Source: Gammaproteobacteria bacterium
GTDB taxonomy: Bacteria; Gemmatimonadota; Gemmatimonadetes; Longimicrobiales; Gaopeijiaceae
Reading direction: 5' to 3'
Assembly: GCA_028821195.1 (NCBI GenBank)
Contig: JAPPHB010000082.1
Location: 8,308-72,307 of the forward strand
Length of the DNA stretch: 64,000 bases
The translations under genes and the position numbers were made by a program. Numbering within the stretch: the stretch's first letter is position 1; every line of letters begins with the position of its first letter. Positions 1 through 7,261 of this stretch are shown here, one piece after another. The notes beneath the pieces are model-generated. The model searched no databases, was not told where the DNA came from, and saw nothing but the letters and a program-made list of their open reading frames with translations.

Positions 1-269
1 CGAGGGAACCGGGGTGGGCGTCGAGATGACCGCCGCGCCAGCCGGTACGAGAGACAACGGGGTAAGGGCGCAGGTGCTGAGGGGCCGGGGCGAGTTCGGG
101 TTTCTGCTCATACCGGCACCGAGGCCTGATACCGAGGCGACTGCCATCCTTCGATATCAGATTTGCAACGACGTGACGCAGCGGTGCTATCCGCCCGCCA
201 GGCTGCCCATCCCGATTGGATGGAGCGGACCGTCGACCGGACCCGGAGGACGCTGAAGCCGGCTCCGTC
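1..269. other. Left-edge intergenic or truncated stretch
   Basis: I see no gene, RNA or clear regulatory motif that I can support here. A short plus-strand frame (14-256) lacks a ribosome binding site and any family resemblance. The stretch is probably the 3' flank of the minus-strand beta-propeller gene that ends at 270. Confidence 0.4.
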
Positions 270-1412
270 TCAGGGAGCCCGCACGTACTTCGTGAGCCCT
301 CCGCCCGCGAACGGACGAGAGATCGGGCCTTCCGCGGCATAGACGTTGCCGTCCGCGTCCACGGCGACACCCTCTCCCGCGGCACCGTGGGGCCTGTCTT
401 CCACCGGGTGGGGCGGAATGAAGGCGGTGACCCGGTCTTCGCTGACGTGGCCGACGCGGATCCCGGTCATCCAGCCCGAATGGTTGTTCGGGTTCGACTC
501 CGAGTCGATGGCGTACAGCATGTCGTTGTCGTCGATGAAGAGCCCGCTGATCCGGCTGAACTGGTAGTAGGTGTCGAGAAGGTTGCCTTCCTGGTCGAAT
601 ATCTGGATGCGGTGGTTGCCGCGGTCCGCCACGAAGAGGCGTCCCTGGGAGTCCAGCTCCAACGCGTGCGGCGTCCTGAATTCCCCGGGTCCCGTACCGA
701 TCTGGCCCCACTCCATCATGTACTCGCCCTCGGGGCTGAACTTGATGATGCGCCCGGTTGCGCCGGGAGGAACGTTCGCGTTCTGGCCGCTGTGGCCGTC
801 GGAGACGAAGATGTAGCCTTCGGGCGTGGTGATGACATCGCAGGGCTGGTTGAAATGATCCGGACCGCTCCCGGCGACGCCGCGCGTCCCGAGCGTCATG
901 AGGATCTCGCCCTCGGGGCTGAACTTGAAGACCTGATGGCCCTTGGTCTGCTCCGCGTCACCCGATGAGTCGGTGACCCAGACGTTCCCGTCCTGATCCA
1001 CGTGCAGCCCGTGCGGGAGGATGAACAGCCCCGCCCCGAAGCTGGTGAGCACCTCTCCGGTTTCGCGGTCGAACTTGAGGATGGGATCCACGTCGGAGGT
1101 GCCGCAGCCGTCCGTGAGCGCGTTCCCGCCACAGCGGTCGTAGGCCCACAGCTGGCCGTCGGGCCCTATGTCCACACCCGCCGTGGACCCCCATTCCCGC
1201 TGATCCGGCAGCGGCCCGAAGCCGATGACGACCTCGGACGTGGGGTTGGGCAGATCGCCGGCCATGGCTGGATCGGGCACATCGGTCGGATCGGCCATCT
1301 CGGCCCCACCGGATTCGTCCCCTCCGCTGTCGGCTGGCGCGCATGCCCCGGCGGCCAGGGCGAGGGCCAGGGCGAGGCTGATGGCGAGCTTGGAGTCGTC
1401 GGTCGCGAACAT
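270..1412 (-). CDS. NHL-type six-bladed beta-propeller lipoprotein
   Basis: A 380-residue exported protein. The N-terminus is a lipoprotein signal (hydrophobic run, then the lipobox-like LAAGAC), so it is probably anchored at the cell envelope. The body shows repeated NHL blades of the pattern 'G.....P.gi..D..G..yV.D..n.Ri..f...G', for example FRTPHALELDSQGRLFVADR. This resembles the propeller of peptidylglycine alpha-amidating lyase and bacterial NHL proteins. No catalytic assignment is possible; a sensor or scaffold role is equally likely. The ATG at 1412 is preceded by GGGAGGTG at good spacing, which supports this start. Confidence 0.75.
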   Translation of the reverse strand: MFATDDSKLAISLALALALAAGACAPADSGGDESGGAEMADPTDVPDPAMAGDLPNPTSEVVIGFGPLPDQREWGSTAGVDIGPDGQLWAYDRCGGNALTDGCGTSDVDPILKFDRETGEVLTSFGAGLFILPHGLHVDQDGNVWVTDSSGDAEQTKGHQVFKFSPEGEILMTLGTRGVAGSGPDHFNQPCDVITTPEGYIFVSDGHSGQNANVPPGATGRIIKFSPEGEYMMEWGQIGTGPGEFRTPHALELDSQGRLFVADRGNHRIQIFDQEGNLLDTYYQFSRISGLFIDDNDMLYAIDSESNPNNHSGWMTGIRVGHVSEDRVTAFIPPHPVEDRPHGAAGEGVAVDADGNVYAAEGPISRPFAGGGLTKYVRAP

Positions 1413-1584
1413 GAGGCACCTCCCGGTAACGAATTGACCCGAACACGCAACTTATGCCACGAGCAGGGGCGGGGCGAACGAAGGCGTGCCGGGCGGGTGT
1501 GGGGCGCTATGCAGGCCGACGACGAGGTCAGGGGGTCGGCTTTCCGCCTACGCTGATCGGCGGGCGGGGGCCGCCGCCTTGAAG

Positions 1585-2442
1585 TTAATCCGCGATCTTC
1601 GCCCCGTCCCTCCGGGGGAACGGGATCAGCGCGGGCACGGCCGCCTGGTACTCGCGGTAGCCGGGATACTTCGCGGCGGATATTTCCTCGGTCATGCGCA
1701 GGGACGGAACGAACAGAAGCGTGAGCCCGATGCAGCCGAGAACCGTCCAATGCACCCATTCACCGGATGCGGCGACCGCGAACAGGTAGAACACCCACCA
1801 CATGGCGATCTCGCAGAAGTAGTTGGGATGCCGGCTGTAGCGATAGAGCCCGCGGGTCATGAACGGCCGCCGGATTTCCTCGCTGCCGGCCATCCGACGC
1901 TTCTTGTCCTGCTGGAAGTCCCACATCTGCCGATCGGCGATGGTCTCGCCGGCCAGCAGGGTGAGGAACACAGCGGCGGCCAGTAAGTCGAGCCAGCCGA
2001 GCGGCGTGTCCGGGAATTGCCACGCCCGGTGGATCGGGGAGGTGAACAGCCAGATGAGCAGCATCTGGCCGGGGTGGACGAAGGTGATGTTGAGCACCTG
2101 GAAGCCCACCGGGCCGTACTGCTTGCGGACGTGCGCCCAGCGATAGTCCTCGCCGCCCGGCCGGTACCCGCCCTTGCGGGCGAAGTTGTACGTCAGGCGG
2201 CTGCCCCATGCGACCACGAGCGCTGCCATCAGCATCACGCGGGGGGCAGCGAAACCCACCGAGGCGGCGACGATCAGGCAATAGACCGGGGGACAGATGG
2301 ACCAGAGCCGGTCAATCCAGGAGACCTCGCGGGTGATCACGGACAGAAGCCAGGCCACCAGCGCGAGCACCAGGCACAACTCGAGCGCGGTTCCGAACGG
2401 CGCGCCCGCCAGGGGGAGGTTGAGGAAGTGGACCCCGAGCAT
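1585..2442 (-). CDS. DUF1295 / steroid 5-alpha-reductase-like membrane protein
   Basis: A 285-residue integral membrane protein with about six hydrophobic segments. The C-terminal half has the DUF1295 signature: an RRMAGSEEIRRPFMTRGLYRYSRHPNYFCE stretch in which GLYRYSRHPNYFCE is the NADPH-binding-like motif shared with 5-alpha-reductases and isoprenylcysteine methyltransferases. It probably modifies a lipid, but the substrate is unknown. The ATG at 2442 has GGGAGG upstream. It lies downstream of the tRNA cluster on the same strand with 128 bases between, so read-through from tRNA transcription is possible. Confidence 0.75.
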   Translation of the reverse strand: MLGVHFLNLPLAGAPFGTALELCLVLALVAWLLSVITREVSWIDRLWSICPPVYCLIVAASVGFAAPRVMLMAALVVAWGSRLTYNFARKGGYRPGGEDYRWAHVRKQYGPVGFQVLNITFVHPGQMLLIWLFTSPIHRAWQFPDTPLGWLDLLAAAVFLTLLAGETIADRQMWDFQQDKKRRMAGSEEIRRPFMTRGLYRYSRHPNYFCEIAMWWVFYLFAVAASGEWVHWTVLGCIGLTLLFVPSLRMTEEISAAKYPGYREYQAAVPALIPFPRRDGAKIAD

Positions 2443-2570
2443 GGTGAGCCTCCCGTCGATCAGATTTCCGCTAGCGAACGGCGACCGGTATGAGCGCCAC
2501 CCAGGAACACGAGATCAACGATAGTGCCGGACCCGGCCGGGGGCTCGGGGATCGGACACCGGAATGGGAG

Positions 2571-2653
2571 CGGAGGCGGGGGGACTCGAACCCCCAAGGG
2601 CTTTCGCCCGCCGCATTTCGAGTGCGGTGCCTTACCAATTAGACTACGCCTCC
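2571..2653 (-). tRNA. tRNA-Ser(CGA)
   Basis: Cloverleaf with 7-bp acceptor GGAGGCG/CGCCTCC, discriminator G, anticodon loop CTCGAAA and the long variable arm typical of serine tRNAs. It is the last gene of the cluster. CCA is not encoded. Confidence 0.95.
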
Positions 2654-2709
2654 GGACGAAACCGGGCCGATCGGCTTGAGGACGGAAACCTCCCAACCTG
2701 CTGTCAAAA

Positions 2710-2783
2710 TCGGGGCGCCCGGATTTGAACCGGGGACCTCTGCGACCCGAACGCAGCGCTCTACCGGACTGAGCCACGCCCCG
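2710..2783 (-). tRNA. tRNA-Pro(CGG)
   Basis: Acceptor CGGGGCG/CGCCCCG, discriminator A, anticodon loop TTCGGGT giving CGG. CCA is not encoded. Confidence 0.95.
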
Positions 2784-3056
2784 AAAGTCGTTGCCGCCAA
2801 CAGGCGGCGATGCACACAATTGGCGGCCCTTCCCGCTCCCAGCAAGGTGCCCGCCCCCGAGACGGCCCCGCCGCCACGACCGGACGGGATTCGCAACCGA
2901 GGCCCGCGTCAGGCTTCGCCCGTGAGCGGACGGGGTGGGATTCGCAACCGAGGCGCCGCGACAGCGGCGCCGAAGGTGAGCCGAGGATGCAAAGCACCGG
3001 AGGCTCAACCCTGGGTTCGAAGCCCACGCCGTCCGATGGCGGGCTTCGCCCGCGAG
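2784..3056 (-). repeat. tRNA-Ser-derived spacer element, copy B
   Basis: The spacer between tRNA-Ser(GGA) and tRNA-Pro is repeat-rich. Reading away from the tRNA-Ser 3' end it holds: a perfect hairpin (3039-3053), a 23-nt inverted copy of the tRNA-Ser T-arm and acceptor (3013-3035, 21 of 23 matching), a GC hairpin with an 8-bp stem (2952-2971), and a direct copy of the tRNA 3' end (2928-2949, TTCGAA changed to TTGCGAA). A second decayed direct copy lies near 2882-2900. The same layout recurs at 3263-3387. Confidence 0.8.
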
Positions 3057-3140
3057 CGGACGGGGTGGGATTCGAACCCACGTGGGCGTTAGCCCACACG
3101 ATTTCCAATCGTGCGCCTTAAGCCACTCGGCCACCCGTCC
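3057..3140 (-). tRNA. tRNA-Ser(GGA)
   Basis: Acceptor GGACGGG/CCCGTCC, discriminator G, anticodon loop TTGGAAA, long variable arm. Its 3' end is mirrored by the inverted copy at 3013-3035. Confidence 0.95.
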
Positions 3141-3262
3141 GAACATACATGGCCGCAATCCGTCGACCGTTTGCGAAACCACCTCAGGAGAAAAGCGTGC
3201 CAGCGCGACGGTGCGATGCCGCCCAAGCTGGACGAGCGGCCGCCCCCGCGCCCGTTGTGACC

Positions 3263-3387
3263 CACGGGGTGGGATTCGCAACCGAGGCGCCGCGACAGCG
3301 GCGCCGAAGGTGAGGCGAGGGCGAGGCCCGCAGCCTCAACCCTGGCTTCGAACGCCCACCCCCTCCGGCGCGAGCCCTGCTCGCGAG
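3263..3387 (-). repeat. tRNA-Ser-derived spacer element, copy A
   Basis: Downstream of tRNA-Ser(GCT), with the same order as copy B: a perfect 7-bp hairpin (3369-3385), an inverted copy of the tRNA-Ser(GCT) 3' end (3341-3367), the same 8-bp GC hairpin (3286-3305), and a direct copy of a tRNA-Ser 3' end (3263-3283). The inverted copy carries CCCCCTCC, matching its own neighbour tRNA rather than the CCGTCC of the other serine tRNA. The hairpins next to the tRNAs differ in sequence between copies but are perfect stems in both. Confidence 0.8.
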
Positions 3388-3473
3388 CGGAGGGGGTGGG
3401 ATTCGAACCCACGAGACCCTCTCGGGTCAACGCCTTAGCAGGGCGCCGCCTTAAGCCACTCGGCCACCCCTCC
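3388..3473 (-). tRNA. tRNA-Ser(GCT)
   Basis: Acceptor GGAGGGG/CCCCTCC, discriminator G, anticodon loop CTGCTAA, long variable arm. Confidence 0.95.
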
Positions 3474-3479
3474 GAAAAT

Positions 3480-3550
3480 TGCCCCGCCTGGGATCGAACC
3501 AGGACTCTTCTGATCCAGAGTCAGACGTGTTGCCAGTTACACCACGGGGC
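3480..3550 (-). tRNA. tRNA-Gln(CTG)
   Basis: Acceptor GCCCCGT paired with GCGGGGC, discriminator A, anticodon stem TCTGA/TCAGA with loop CTCTGGA giving CTG. It lies only 6 nt from tRNA-Ser(GCT). Confidence 0.93.
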
Positions 3551-3597
3551 ATTCAACCACCAATTTGAGCACTCACCGCCCAGGCTGGCAAGCCGCA

Positions 3598-3670
3598 AGC
3601 CACCAGTCGGATTCGAACCGACGACCCCGTCATTACGAGTGACGTGCTCTACCAGCTGAGCTATGGTGGC
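3598..3670 (-). tRNA. tRNA-Thr(CGT)
   Basis: Acceptor GCCACCA/TGGTGGC, anticodon loop CTCGTAA giving CGT; discriminator T. Confidence 0.94.
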
Positions 3671-3702
3671 GGCCATGCCGACCGTCGCCGGCCAACCAGG
3701 AA

Positions 3703-3775
3703 TGGAGCCGAGGGGAATCGAACCCCTGACCTCAGCGTTGCGAACGCTGCGCTCTCCCAACTGAGCTACGGCCCC
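3703..3775 (-). tRNA. tRNA-Ala(CGC)
   Basis: Acceptor GGGGCCG/CGGCTCC with one G-T wobble, discriminator A, anticodon loop TTCGCAA giving CGC. The body is nearly identical to the tRNA-Ala(GGC) at 4321. Confidence 0.94.
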
Positions 3776-3811
3776 CCTGCGCAATCGCTTTCACGGAATC
3801 GTATCAACCGA

Positions 3812-3885
3812 TGGGCGCGAGAGGACTCGAACCTCTGACCTCTACGATGTCAACGTAGCGCTCTAACCAGCTGAGCTACGCGCCC
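3812..3885 (-). tRNA. tRNA-Val(GAC)
   Basis: Acceptor GGGCGCG/CGCGCCC, discriminator A, anticodon loop TTGACAT giving GAC. Confidence 0.95.
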
Positions 3886-3927
3886 CCAGGCCGGAACCAT
3901 CCTGGCCTTGACATCCCCGAAGGGAAA

Positions 3928-4001
3928 TACGCCCGGGAGGACTCGAACCCCCAACCTCTTGATCCGTAGTCAAGCGCTCTGTCCAATTGAGCTACGGGCG
4001 C
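3928..4001 (-). tRNA. tRNA-Arg(ACG)
   Basis: Acceptor GCGCCCG/CGGGCGT with a G-T first pair, discriminator A, anticodon loop CTACGGA giving ACG. Its A34 would need TadA deamination to read CGN codons. Confidence 0.94.
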
Positions 4002-4054
4002 TGGTTTCCTGCCGCCTTCCACCGAAGCGGCCAGCCGTTGTGGCCACCTCCGAA

Positions 4055-4138
4055 TGCCCACGACAGGACTCGAACCTGTACGCCGTTTCCGACACTGGTC
4101 CCTCAAACCAGCCTGTCTACCAATTCCAGCACGTGGGC
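4055..4138 (-). tRNA. tRNA-Leu(GAG)
   Basis: Acceptor GCCCACG/CGTGGGC, discriminator A, anticodon loop TTGAGGG, long variable arm. Confidence 0.95.
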
Positions 4139-4205
4139 AAATGTCCTGCACCAAACCACGGTGGGCGCCGGCATCCGACGACGGTACCCGCACCGGGACC
4201 TGCCA

Positions 4206-4290
4206 TGCTCGGAGAGGGACTCGAACCCTCACGGGGTTAACCCCCACAGGATCCTGAATCCTGCGCGTCTACCAATTCCGCCATCCGAGC
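4206..4290 (-). tRNA. tRNA-Leu(CAG)
   Basis: Acceptor GCTCGGA/TCCGAGC, discriminator A, anticodon loop TTCAGGA, long variable arm. Confidence 0.95.
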
Positions 4291-4320
4291 GTGCTCGCCT
4301 TCACGGACAAGGCGGCCCGA

Positions 4321-4393
4321 TGGAGCCGAGGGGAATCGAACCCCTGACCTCCTGAATGCCATTCAGGCGCTCTCCCAACTGAGCTACGGCCCC
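4321..4393 (-). tRNA. tRNA-Ala(GGC)
   Basis: Anticodon loop ATGGCAT, giving GGC with the A32-U38 pair typical of alanine GGC isoacceptors; discriminator A. Confidence 0.95.
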
Positions 4394-4433
4394 GATCCTT
4401 CGCCGATGACCCGATTTGTCAAGAAACAAGCAG

Positions 4434-4507
4434 CGGGGCTGACGGGACTCGAACCCGCGGCCTCCGGTGTGACAGACCGGCACTCTAACCAACTGAGCTA
4501 CAGCCCC
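4434..4507 (-). tRNA. tRNA-Asp(GTC)
   Basis: Acceptor GGGGCTG/CAGCCCC, discriminator G, anticodon loop CTGTCAC. Confidence 0.95.
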
Positions 4508-4537
4508 TGCTCCGCGCTCTTCGCGCGTCCTTCCAAA

Positions 4538-4609
4538 CGCCCTCACGGGGAATCGAACCCCGACCGCCACCTTGAAAGAGTGGTGTCCTAGCCGTTAGAC
4601 GATGAGGGC
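4538..4609 (-). tRNA. tRNA-Glu(TTC)
   Basis: Acceptor GCCCTCA/TGAGGGC, discriminator G, anticodon loop CTTTCAA giving TTC. Confidence 0.95.
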
Positions 4610-4625
4610 TCTCCCCCCAGTTGTA

Positions 4626-4698
4626 CAGGCCCGGAGGGACTCGAACCCCCAACCCCCGGTTTTGGAGACCGGTGCTCTACCAGTTGAGCTACGGACCC
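4626..4698 (-). tRNA. tRNA-Trp(CCA)
   Basis: Acceptor GGGTCCG/CGGGCCT with two wobble pairs, discriminator G, anticodon loop CTCCAAA giving CCA. Confidence 0.94.
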
Positions 4699-4741
4699 CC
4701 GCGCACACGACCGGCCATCCTCCGGCCGGTGAGCCGGTAGA

Positions 4742-4814
4742 TGGCCAGGGGCGGAATCGAACCGCCGACACCGCGATTTTCAGTCGCGTGCTCTACCAAC
4801 TGAGCTACCTGGCC
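4742..4814 (-). tRNA. tRNA-Phe(GAA)
   Basis: Acceptor GGCCAGG/CCTGGCC, discriminator A, anticodon loop CTGAAAA giving GAA. Its 5' end directly abuts the T-run of a terminator-like hairpin (4815-4843). Confidence 0.95.
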
Positions 4815-4843
4815 AAAAAAACGCCCGAACCTTTCGGTGCGGG
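4815..4843 (-). terminator. Rho-independent terminator abutting tRNA-Phe
   Basis: On the minus strand a hairpin with a 5-bp GCCCG/CGGGC stem, one mismatch, an ACC/GGT extension and a GAAA tetraloop is followed by seven T residues (4821-4815). The tRNA-Phe 5' nucleotide is the next base. A promoter for tRNA-Phe cannot fit between, so transcription of the downstream 16 tRNAs must pass through this signal. It may therefore act as an attenuator. Confidence 0.7.
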
Positions 4844-4869
4844 CGGCTGGGTCGGGAGTTCGCCGGGGG

Positions 4870-4998
4870 CTACCGGCGAGTCCCGCCTCCCCGCCCGCGC
4901 GGGCTCGACCACGTATCGGACGCAAACCAGCGAAGCGCCCGCACGCGGCCCGACCTCCGGAAAGGCCACGGTCGTCGGGTTTCGGTCGCTTGCGGCAT
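4870..4998 (-). CDS. Possible 42-codon leader peptide, speculative
   Basis: An ATG frame lies upstream of the terminator at 4815 and encodes 42 residues including three Trp and two Phe codons (segments RRPWPF, LRWFAS, SDTWSS). GGCGGG precedes the ATG at plausible spacing. The downstream transcript begins with tRNA-Phe, then tRNA-Trp, so a Trp/Phe-sensing attenuation peptide is conceivable. TGG is common in chance frames of GC-rich DNA, so this may not be a gene. Confidence 0.25.
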   Translation of the reverse strand: MPQATETRRPWPFRRSGRVRALRWFASDTWSSPRGRGGGTRR

Positions 4999-5052
4999 GA
5001 TTCCCGCCTCGGTTTCCTGTGTTGTGTCTCGTCAAACTGTCCTGCTACGTGG

Positions 5053-5076
5053 AAAAACGCCGCCATTTTGGCGGCG
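5053..5076 (-). terminator. Rho-independent terminator after tRNA-fMet
   Basis: On the minus strand a GCCGCC/GGCGGC hairpin with an AAAA-containing loop is followed by TTTTT (5057-5053), 9 nt beyond the tRNA-fMet 3' end. The initiator tRNA therefore appears to be a monocistronic unit separate from the rest of the cluster. Confidence 0.85.
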
Positions 5077-5084
5077 CTTCCAAG

Positions 5085-5158
<74 letters not shown>

Positions 5159-5201
5159 ACAAGAAGCGAAAGGTAAAGCGATCCCGCGAAGCGTGTCAAC
5201 C

Positions 5202-6602
5202 TTACCGCCGTGCCAGCGCCGCCAGGGCGCCGGGATCACCTTCGATCCCCTCGGCAGGCTCGAGCTCCAGCACGCGCGCGATGAAGGGATAGATGTCCAC
5301 GCTCTCGATTCCGGGAAGCCGGGTAGCCGGCTCGATTCCCGGTCCCTTCACGAGAAAGATGCCGTGCATGGACGAATACGAGGGGTCCCATCCGTGCATA
5401 CCCCGACTGCTTCCCCGGCGCGGGCCGATGCCGATCGTGTACCCCTCCTGCGGCACCACGACCAGATCGCCGAAGCGGGGATGGCCGTTCAGATGAAGTC
5501 GCGCTGGAGCCTCATGGCTGCGGTAGACCTCTGCGTTCGGCATCCCCTCGTCGAGTTGTGTGCGCAGCTCCTCGATGCGCTCCTCGCCTCCCTCCACGAA
5601 GAGGATGCCCACGGTCCCGCCGGACGTCAGTCGAGCCCCGGACAGGTCGGCGATTTCCTCGAGCGCGTAGTGCCCTTCGGGCCGAACGTCGCTCATCCCG
5701 TGGTCGGAGACCAGAATGACGAAGACCTGGTCGCCGTGCGGGAGCTCATCCAGGCCGTCCAAAAGGCGTCCGAGGGCCTGGTCGACCTGCGCGACCGCCT
5801 GGGCCAGTTCCGGCCCCTCGCCGGGACCGAATCGGTGTCCGGCATAGTCGGTTTCGGCAAAATACAGGGAAACGAGGTGGGGTCGCTCCTCGTCGGGGAG
5901 ACTCAGCCAGGTCAGGACGGTGTCGACGCGCACTTCGTTGGGCACGATGGGATCGAACCGCTTCCAGCGGCTGGGCCGGATGCCCTGGACGTCGGCCTCG
6001 GTGCCCACGAAGTAGAACGCGGCGCTCACCATCCCCTGTTTCTCGGCGGTCACCCAGATGGGCTCGCCCCCGTACCACTGGCCGTCCTCCACGGTCTCGC
6101 GGTCGGAGAGGGAGTAGAAGCGGTCGAACTCCCGGTCGTAGAAGGTGTTCGCTACGAGCCCGTGAGTTCCCGGGTAGAGCCCAGTCGCGATGGAGTAGTG
6201 CGCGGGGAAGGTCAGCGACGGGAAGACCGGGATGAGCCCATCGGCGCGCGCGCCCTGGGCCGCCATGCGGTCGAAGTTGGGCGTGTCGAACCTCTCCATG
6301 TAGTCATGCCGAAAACCGTCGAACGAGACCACGACGACGTAGGGCTTGTCGAGATGGCGGGGGTGGTTCCGGCCAGCTCCGGGGCTGGATGCGGCGGTCG
6401 CGGTTGCCCCAATGGTTCCGCCGCCACCCGGGGCCTGCGGCTCACTGGCGCAGCCAACCAGCCAGAGCGCCAGAACGACGATGCTCGCCGAGGTCGGGCC
6501 CGGCGCGCGCCGCCGCCATTGGCGGATCCACAATCCTCCCCGCCTGCGAATGCCCTTGTAGCGCTGACGGCCTGCGGTCATTTTCACGGCTTCCGGCAGC
6601 AC
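5202..6602 (-). CDS. NPP-type alkaline phosphatase superfamily lipoprotein
   Basis: About 466 residues, homologous to ectonucleotide pyrophosphatase/phosphodiesterases. Visible metal and nucleophile motifs are VSFDGFRHDY (first Asp), FPSLTFPAHYSIATGLYPGTHG (Thr nucleophile in SLTFP), ETDYAGHRFGP and VSDHGMSD. It probably hydrolyses phosphodiester or pyrophosphate bonds outside the cytoplasmic membrane. A hydrophobic segment ending in LVGC is a lipobox, though the basic n-region is unusually long. The GTG at 6602 has AGGAG upstream; an ATG at 6581 is an alternative. It is divergent from msrA. Confidence 0.85.
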   Translation of the reverse strand: MLPEAVKMTAGRQRYKGIRRRGGLWIRQWRRRAPGPTSASIVVLALWLVGCASEPQAPGGGGTIGATATAASSPGAGRNHPRHLDKPYVVVVSFDGFRHDYMERFDTPNFDRMAAQGARADGLIPVFPSLTFPAHYSIATGLYPGTHGLVANTFYDREFDRFYSLSDRETVEDGQWYGGEPIWVTAEKQGMVSAAFYFVGTEADVQGIRPSRWKRFDPIVPNEVRVDTVLTWLSLPDEERPHLVSLYFAETDYAGHRFGPGEGPELAQAVAQVDQALGRLLDGLDELPHGDQVFVILVSDHGMSDVRPEGHYALEEIADLSGARLTSGGTVGILFVEGGEERIEELRTQLDEGMPNAEVYRSHEAPARLHLNGHPRFGDLVVVPQEGYTIGIGPRRGSSRGMHGWDPSYSSMHGIFLVKGPGIEPATRLPGIESVDIYPFIARVLELEPAEGIEGDPGALAALARR

Positions 6603-6712
6603 GGCAACCTCTCCTGGAGGGATCCGTCCGCGATCACGCGGCCGGGGAGGGGAACGAGTGCCGCGAATAATAGCTGCATGCGGGCGGCTCTTGAAGGAGG
6701 AGACGGGTCGAG

Positions 6713-7261
6713 ATGAGCGAGAAAGGTCTTGAGACCGCCACCCTGGGCGGGGGATGTTTCTGGTGCCTGGAGGCGGTGTACCTGGAGTTGCGCGGCGTGC
6801 AGCGGGTGGACTCGGGATACGCCGGCGGTCATGTGCAGGACCCGACCTACCAACAGGTCTGCACCGGCGCCACCGGGCATGCCGAAGTGGTCCGCGTCGT
6901 GTTTTCCCCGGATGAGATCACGTTCCGGGAGCTGCTCGAGGTCTTCTTTACGATTCACGACCCGACGACCCTGAACCGCCAGGGAGCCGACGTGGGCACC
7001 CAGTACCGCTCGGCCATCTTCCATCATTCGCCGGAGCAGGAGGCCATGGCGCGGGAGGTGATCGCAGAGCTCGAGGATCAGGGACTGTGGCGTTCTCCGA
7101 TCGTGACCGAACTGGTTCCGACGGGCCGGTTCTTCCCCGCCGAGGCCTATCACCGCAACTACTTTGCGCGCAATCCGAGCCAGGGATATTGTCGCGCCGT
7201 GGTGGCGCCCAAGGTCGCGAAGGCGCGGGCGAAGTTCTTCGACAGGCTGAGGAGGACCTAG
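6713..7261 (+). CDS. msrA: Peptide-methionine (S)-S-oxide reductase MsrA
   Basis: 182 residues, the usual length. It reduces methionine-S-sulfoxide in proteins. The catalytic [12 protein letters not shown] motif places the active cysteine at residue 15; family blocks GYAGGH, YRSAIF and the C-terminal [11 protein letters not shown] are present. The start has AAGGAGGAG upstream. Its TAG stop and the TAG of the convergent pdhC share a single CTAG at 7258-7261, so the two coding sequences overlap by four bases. Confidence 0.97.
   Translation: MSEKGLETATLGGGCFWCLEAVYLELRGVQRVDSGYAGGHVQDPTYQQVCTGATGHAEVVRVVFSPDEITFRELLEVFFTIHDPTTLNRQGADVGTQYRSAIFHHSPEQEAMAREVIAELEDQGLWRSPIVTELVPTGRFFPAEAYHRNYFARNPSQGYCRAVVAPKVAKARAKFFDRLRRT

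Noticed and set aside
14-256. Plus-strand frame at the left edge
   Set aside because: No ribosome site, odd composition, no family resemblance.
2784-3387. CRISPR-like repeat array in the tRNA cluster
   Set aside because: Repeats are tRNA 3'-end copies in both orientations with unequal spacing; there are no cas genes.
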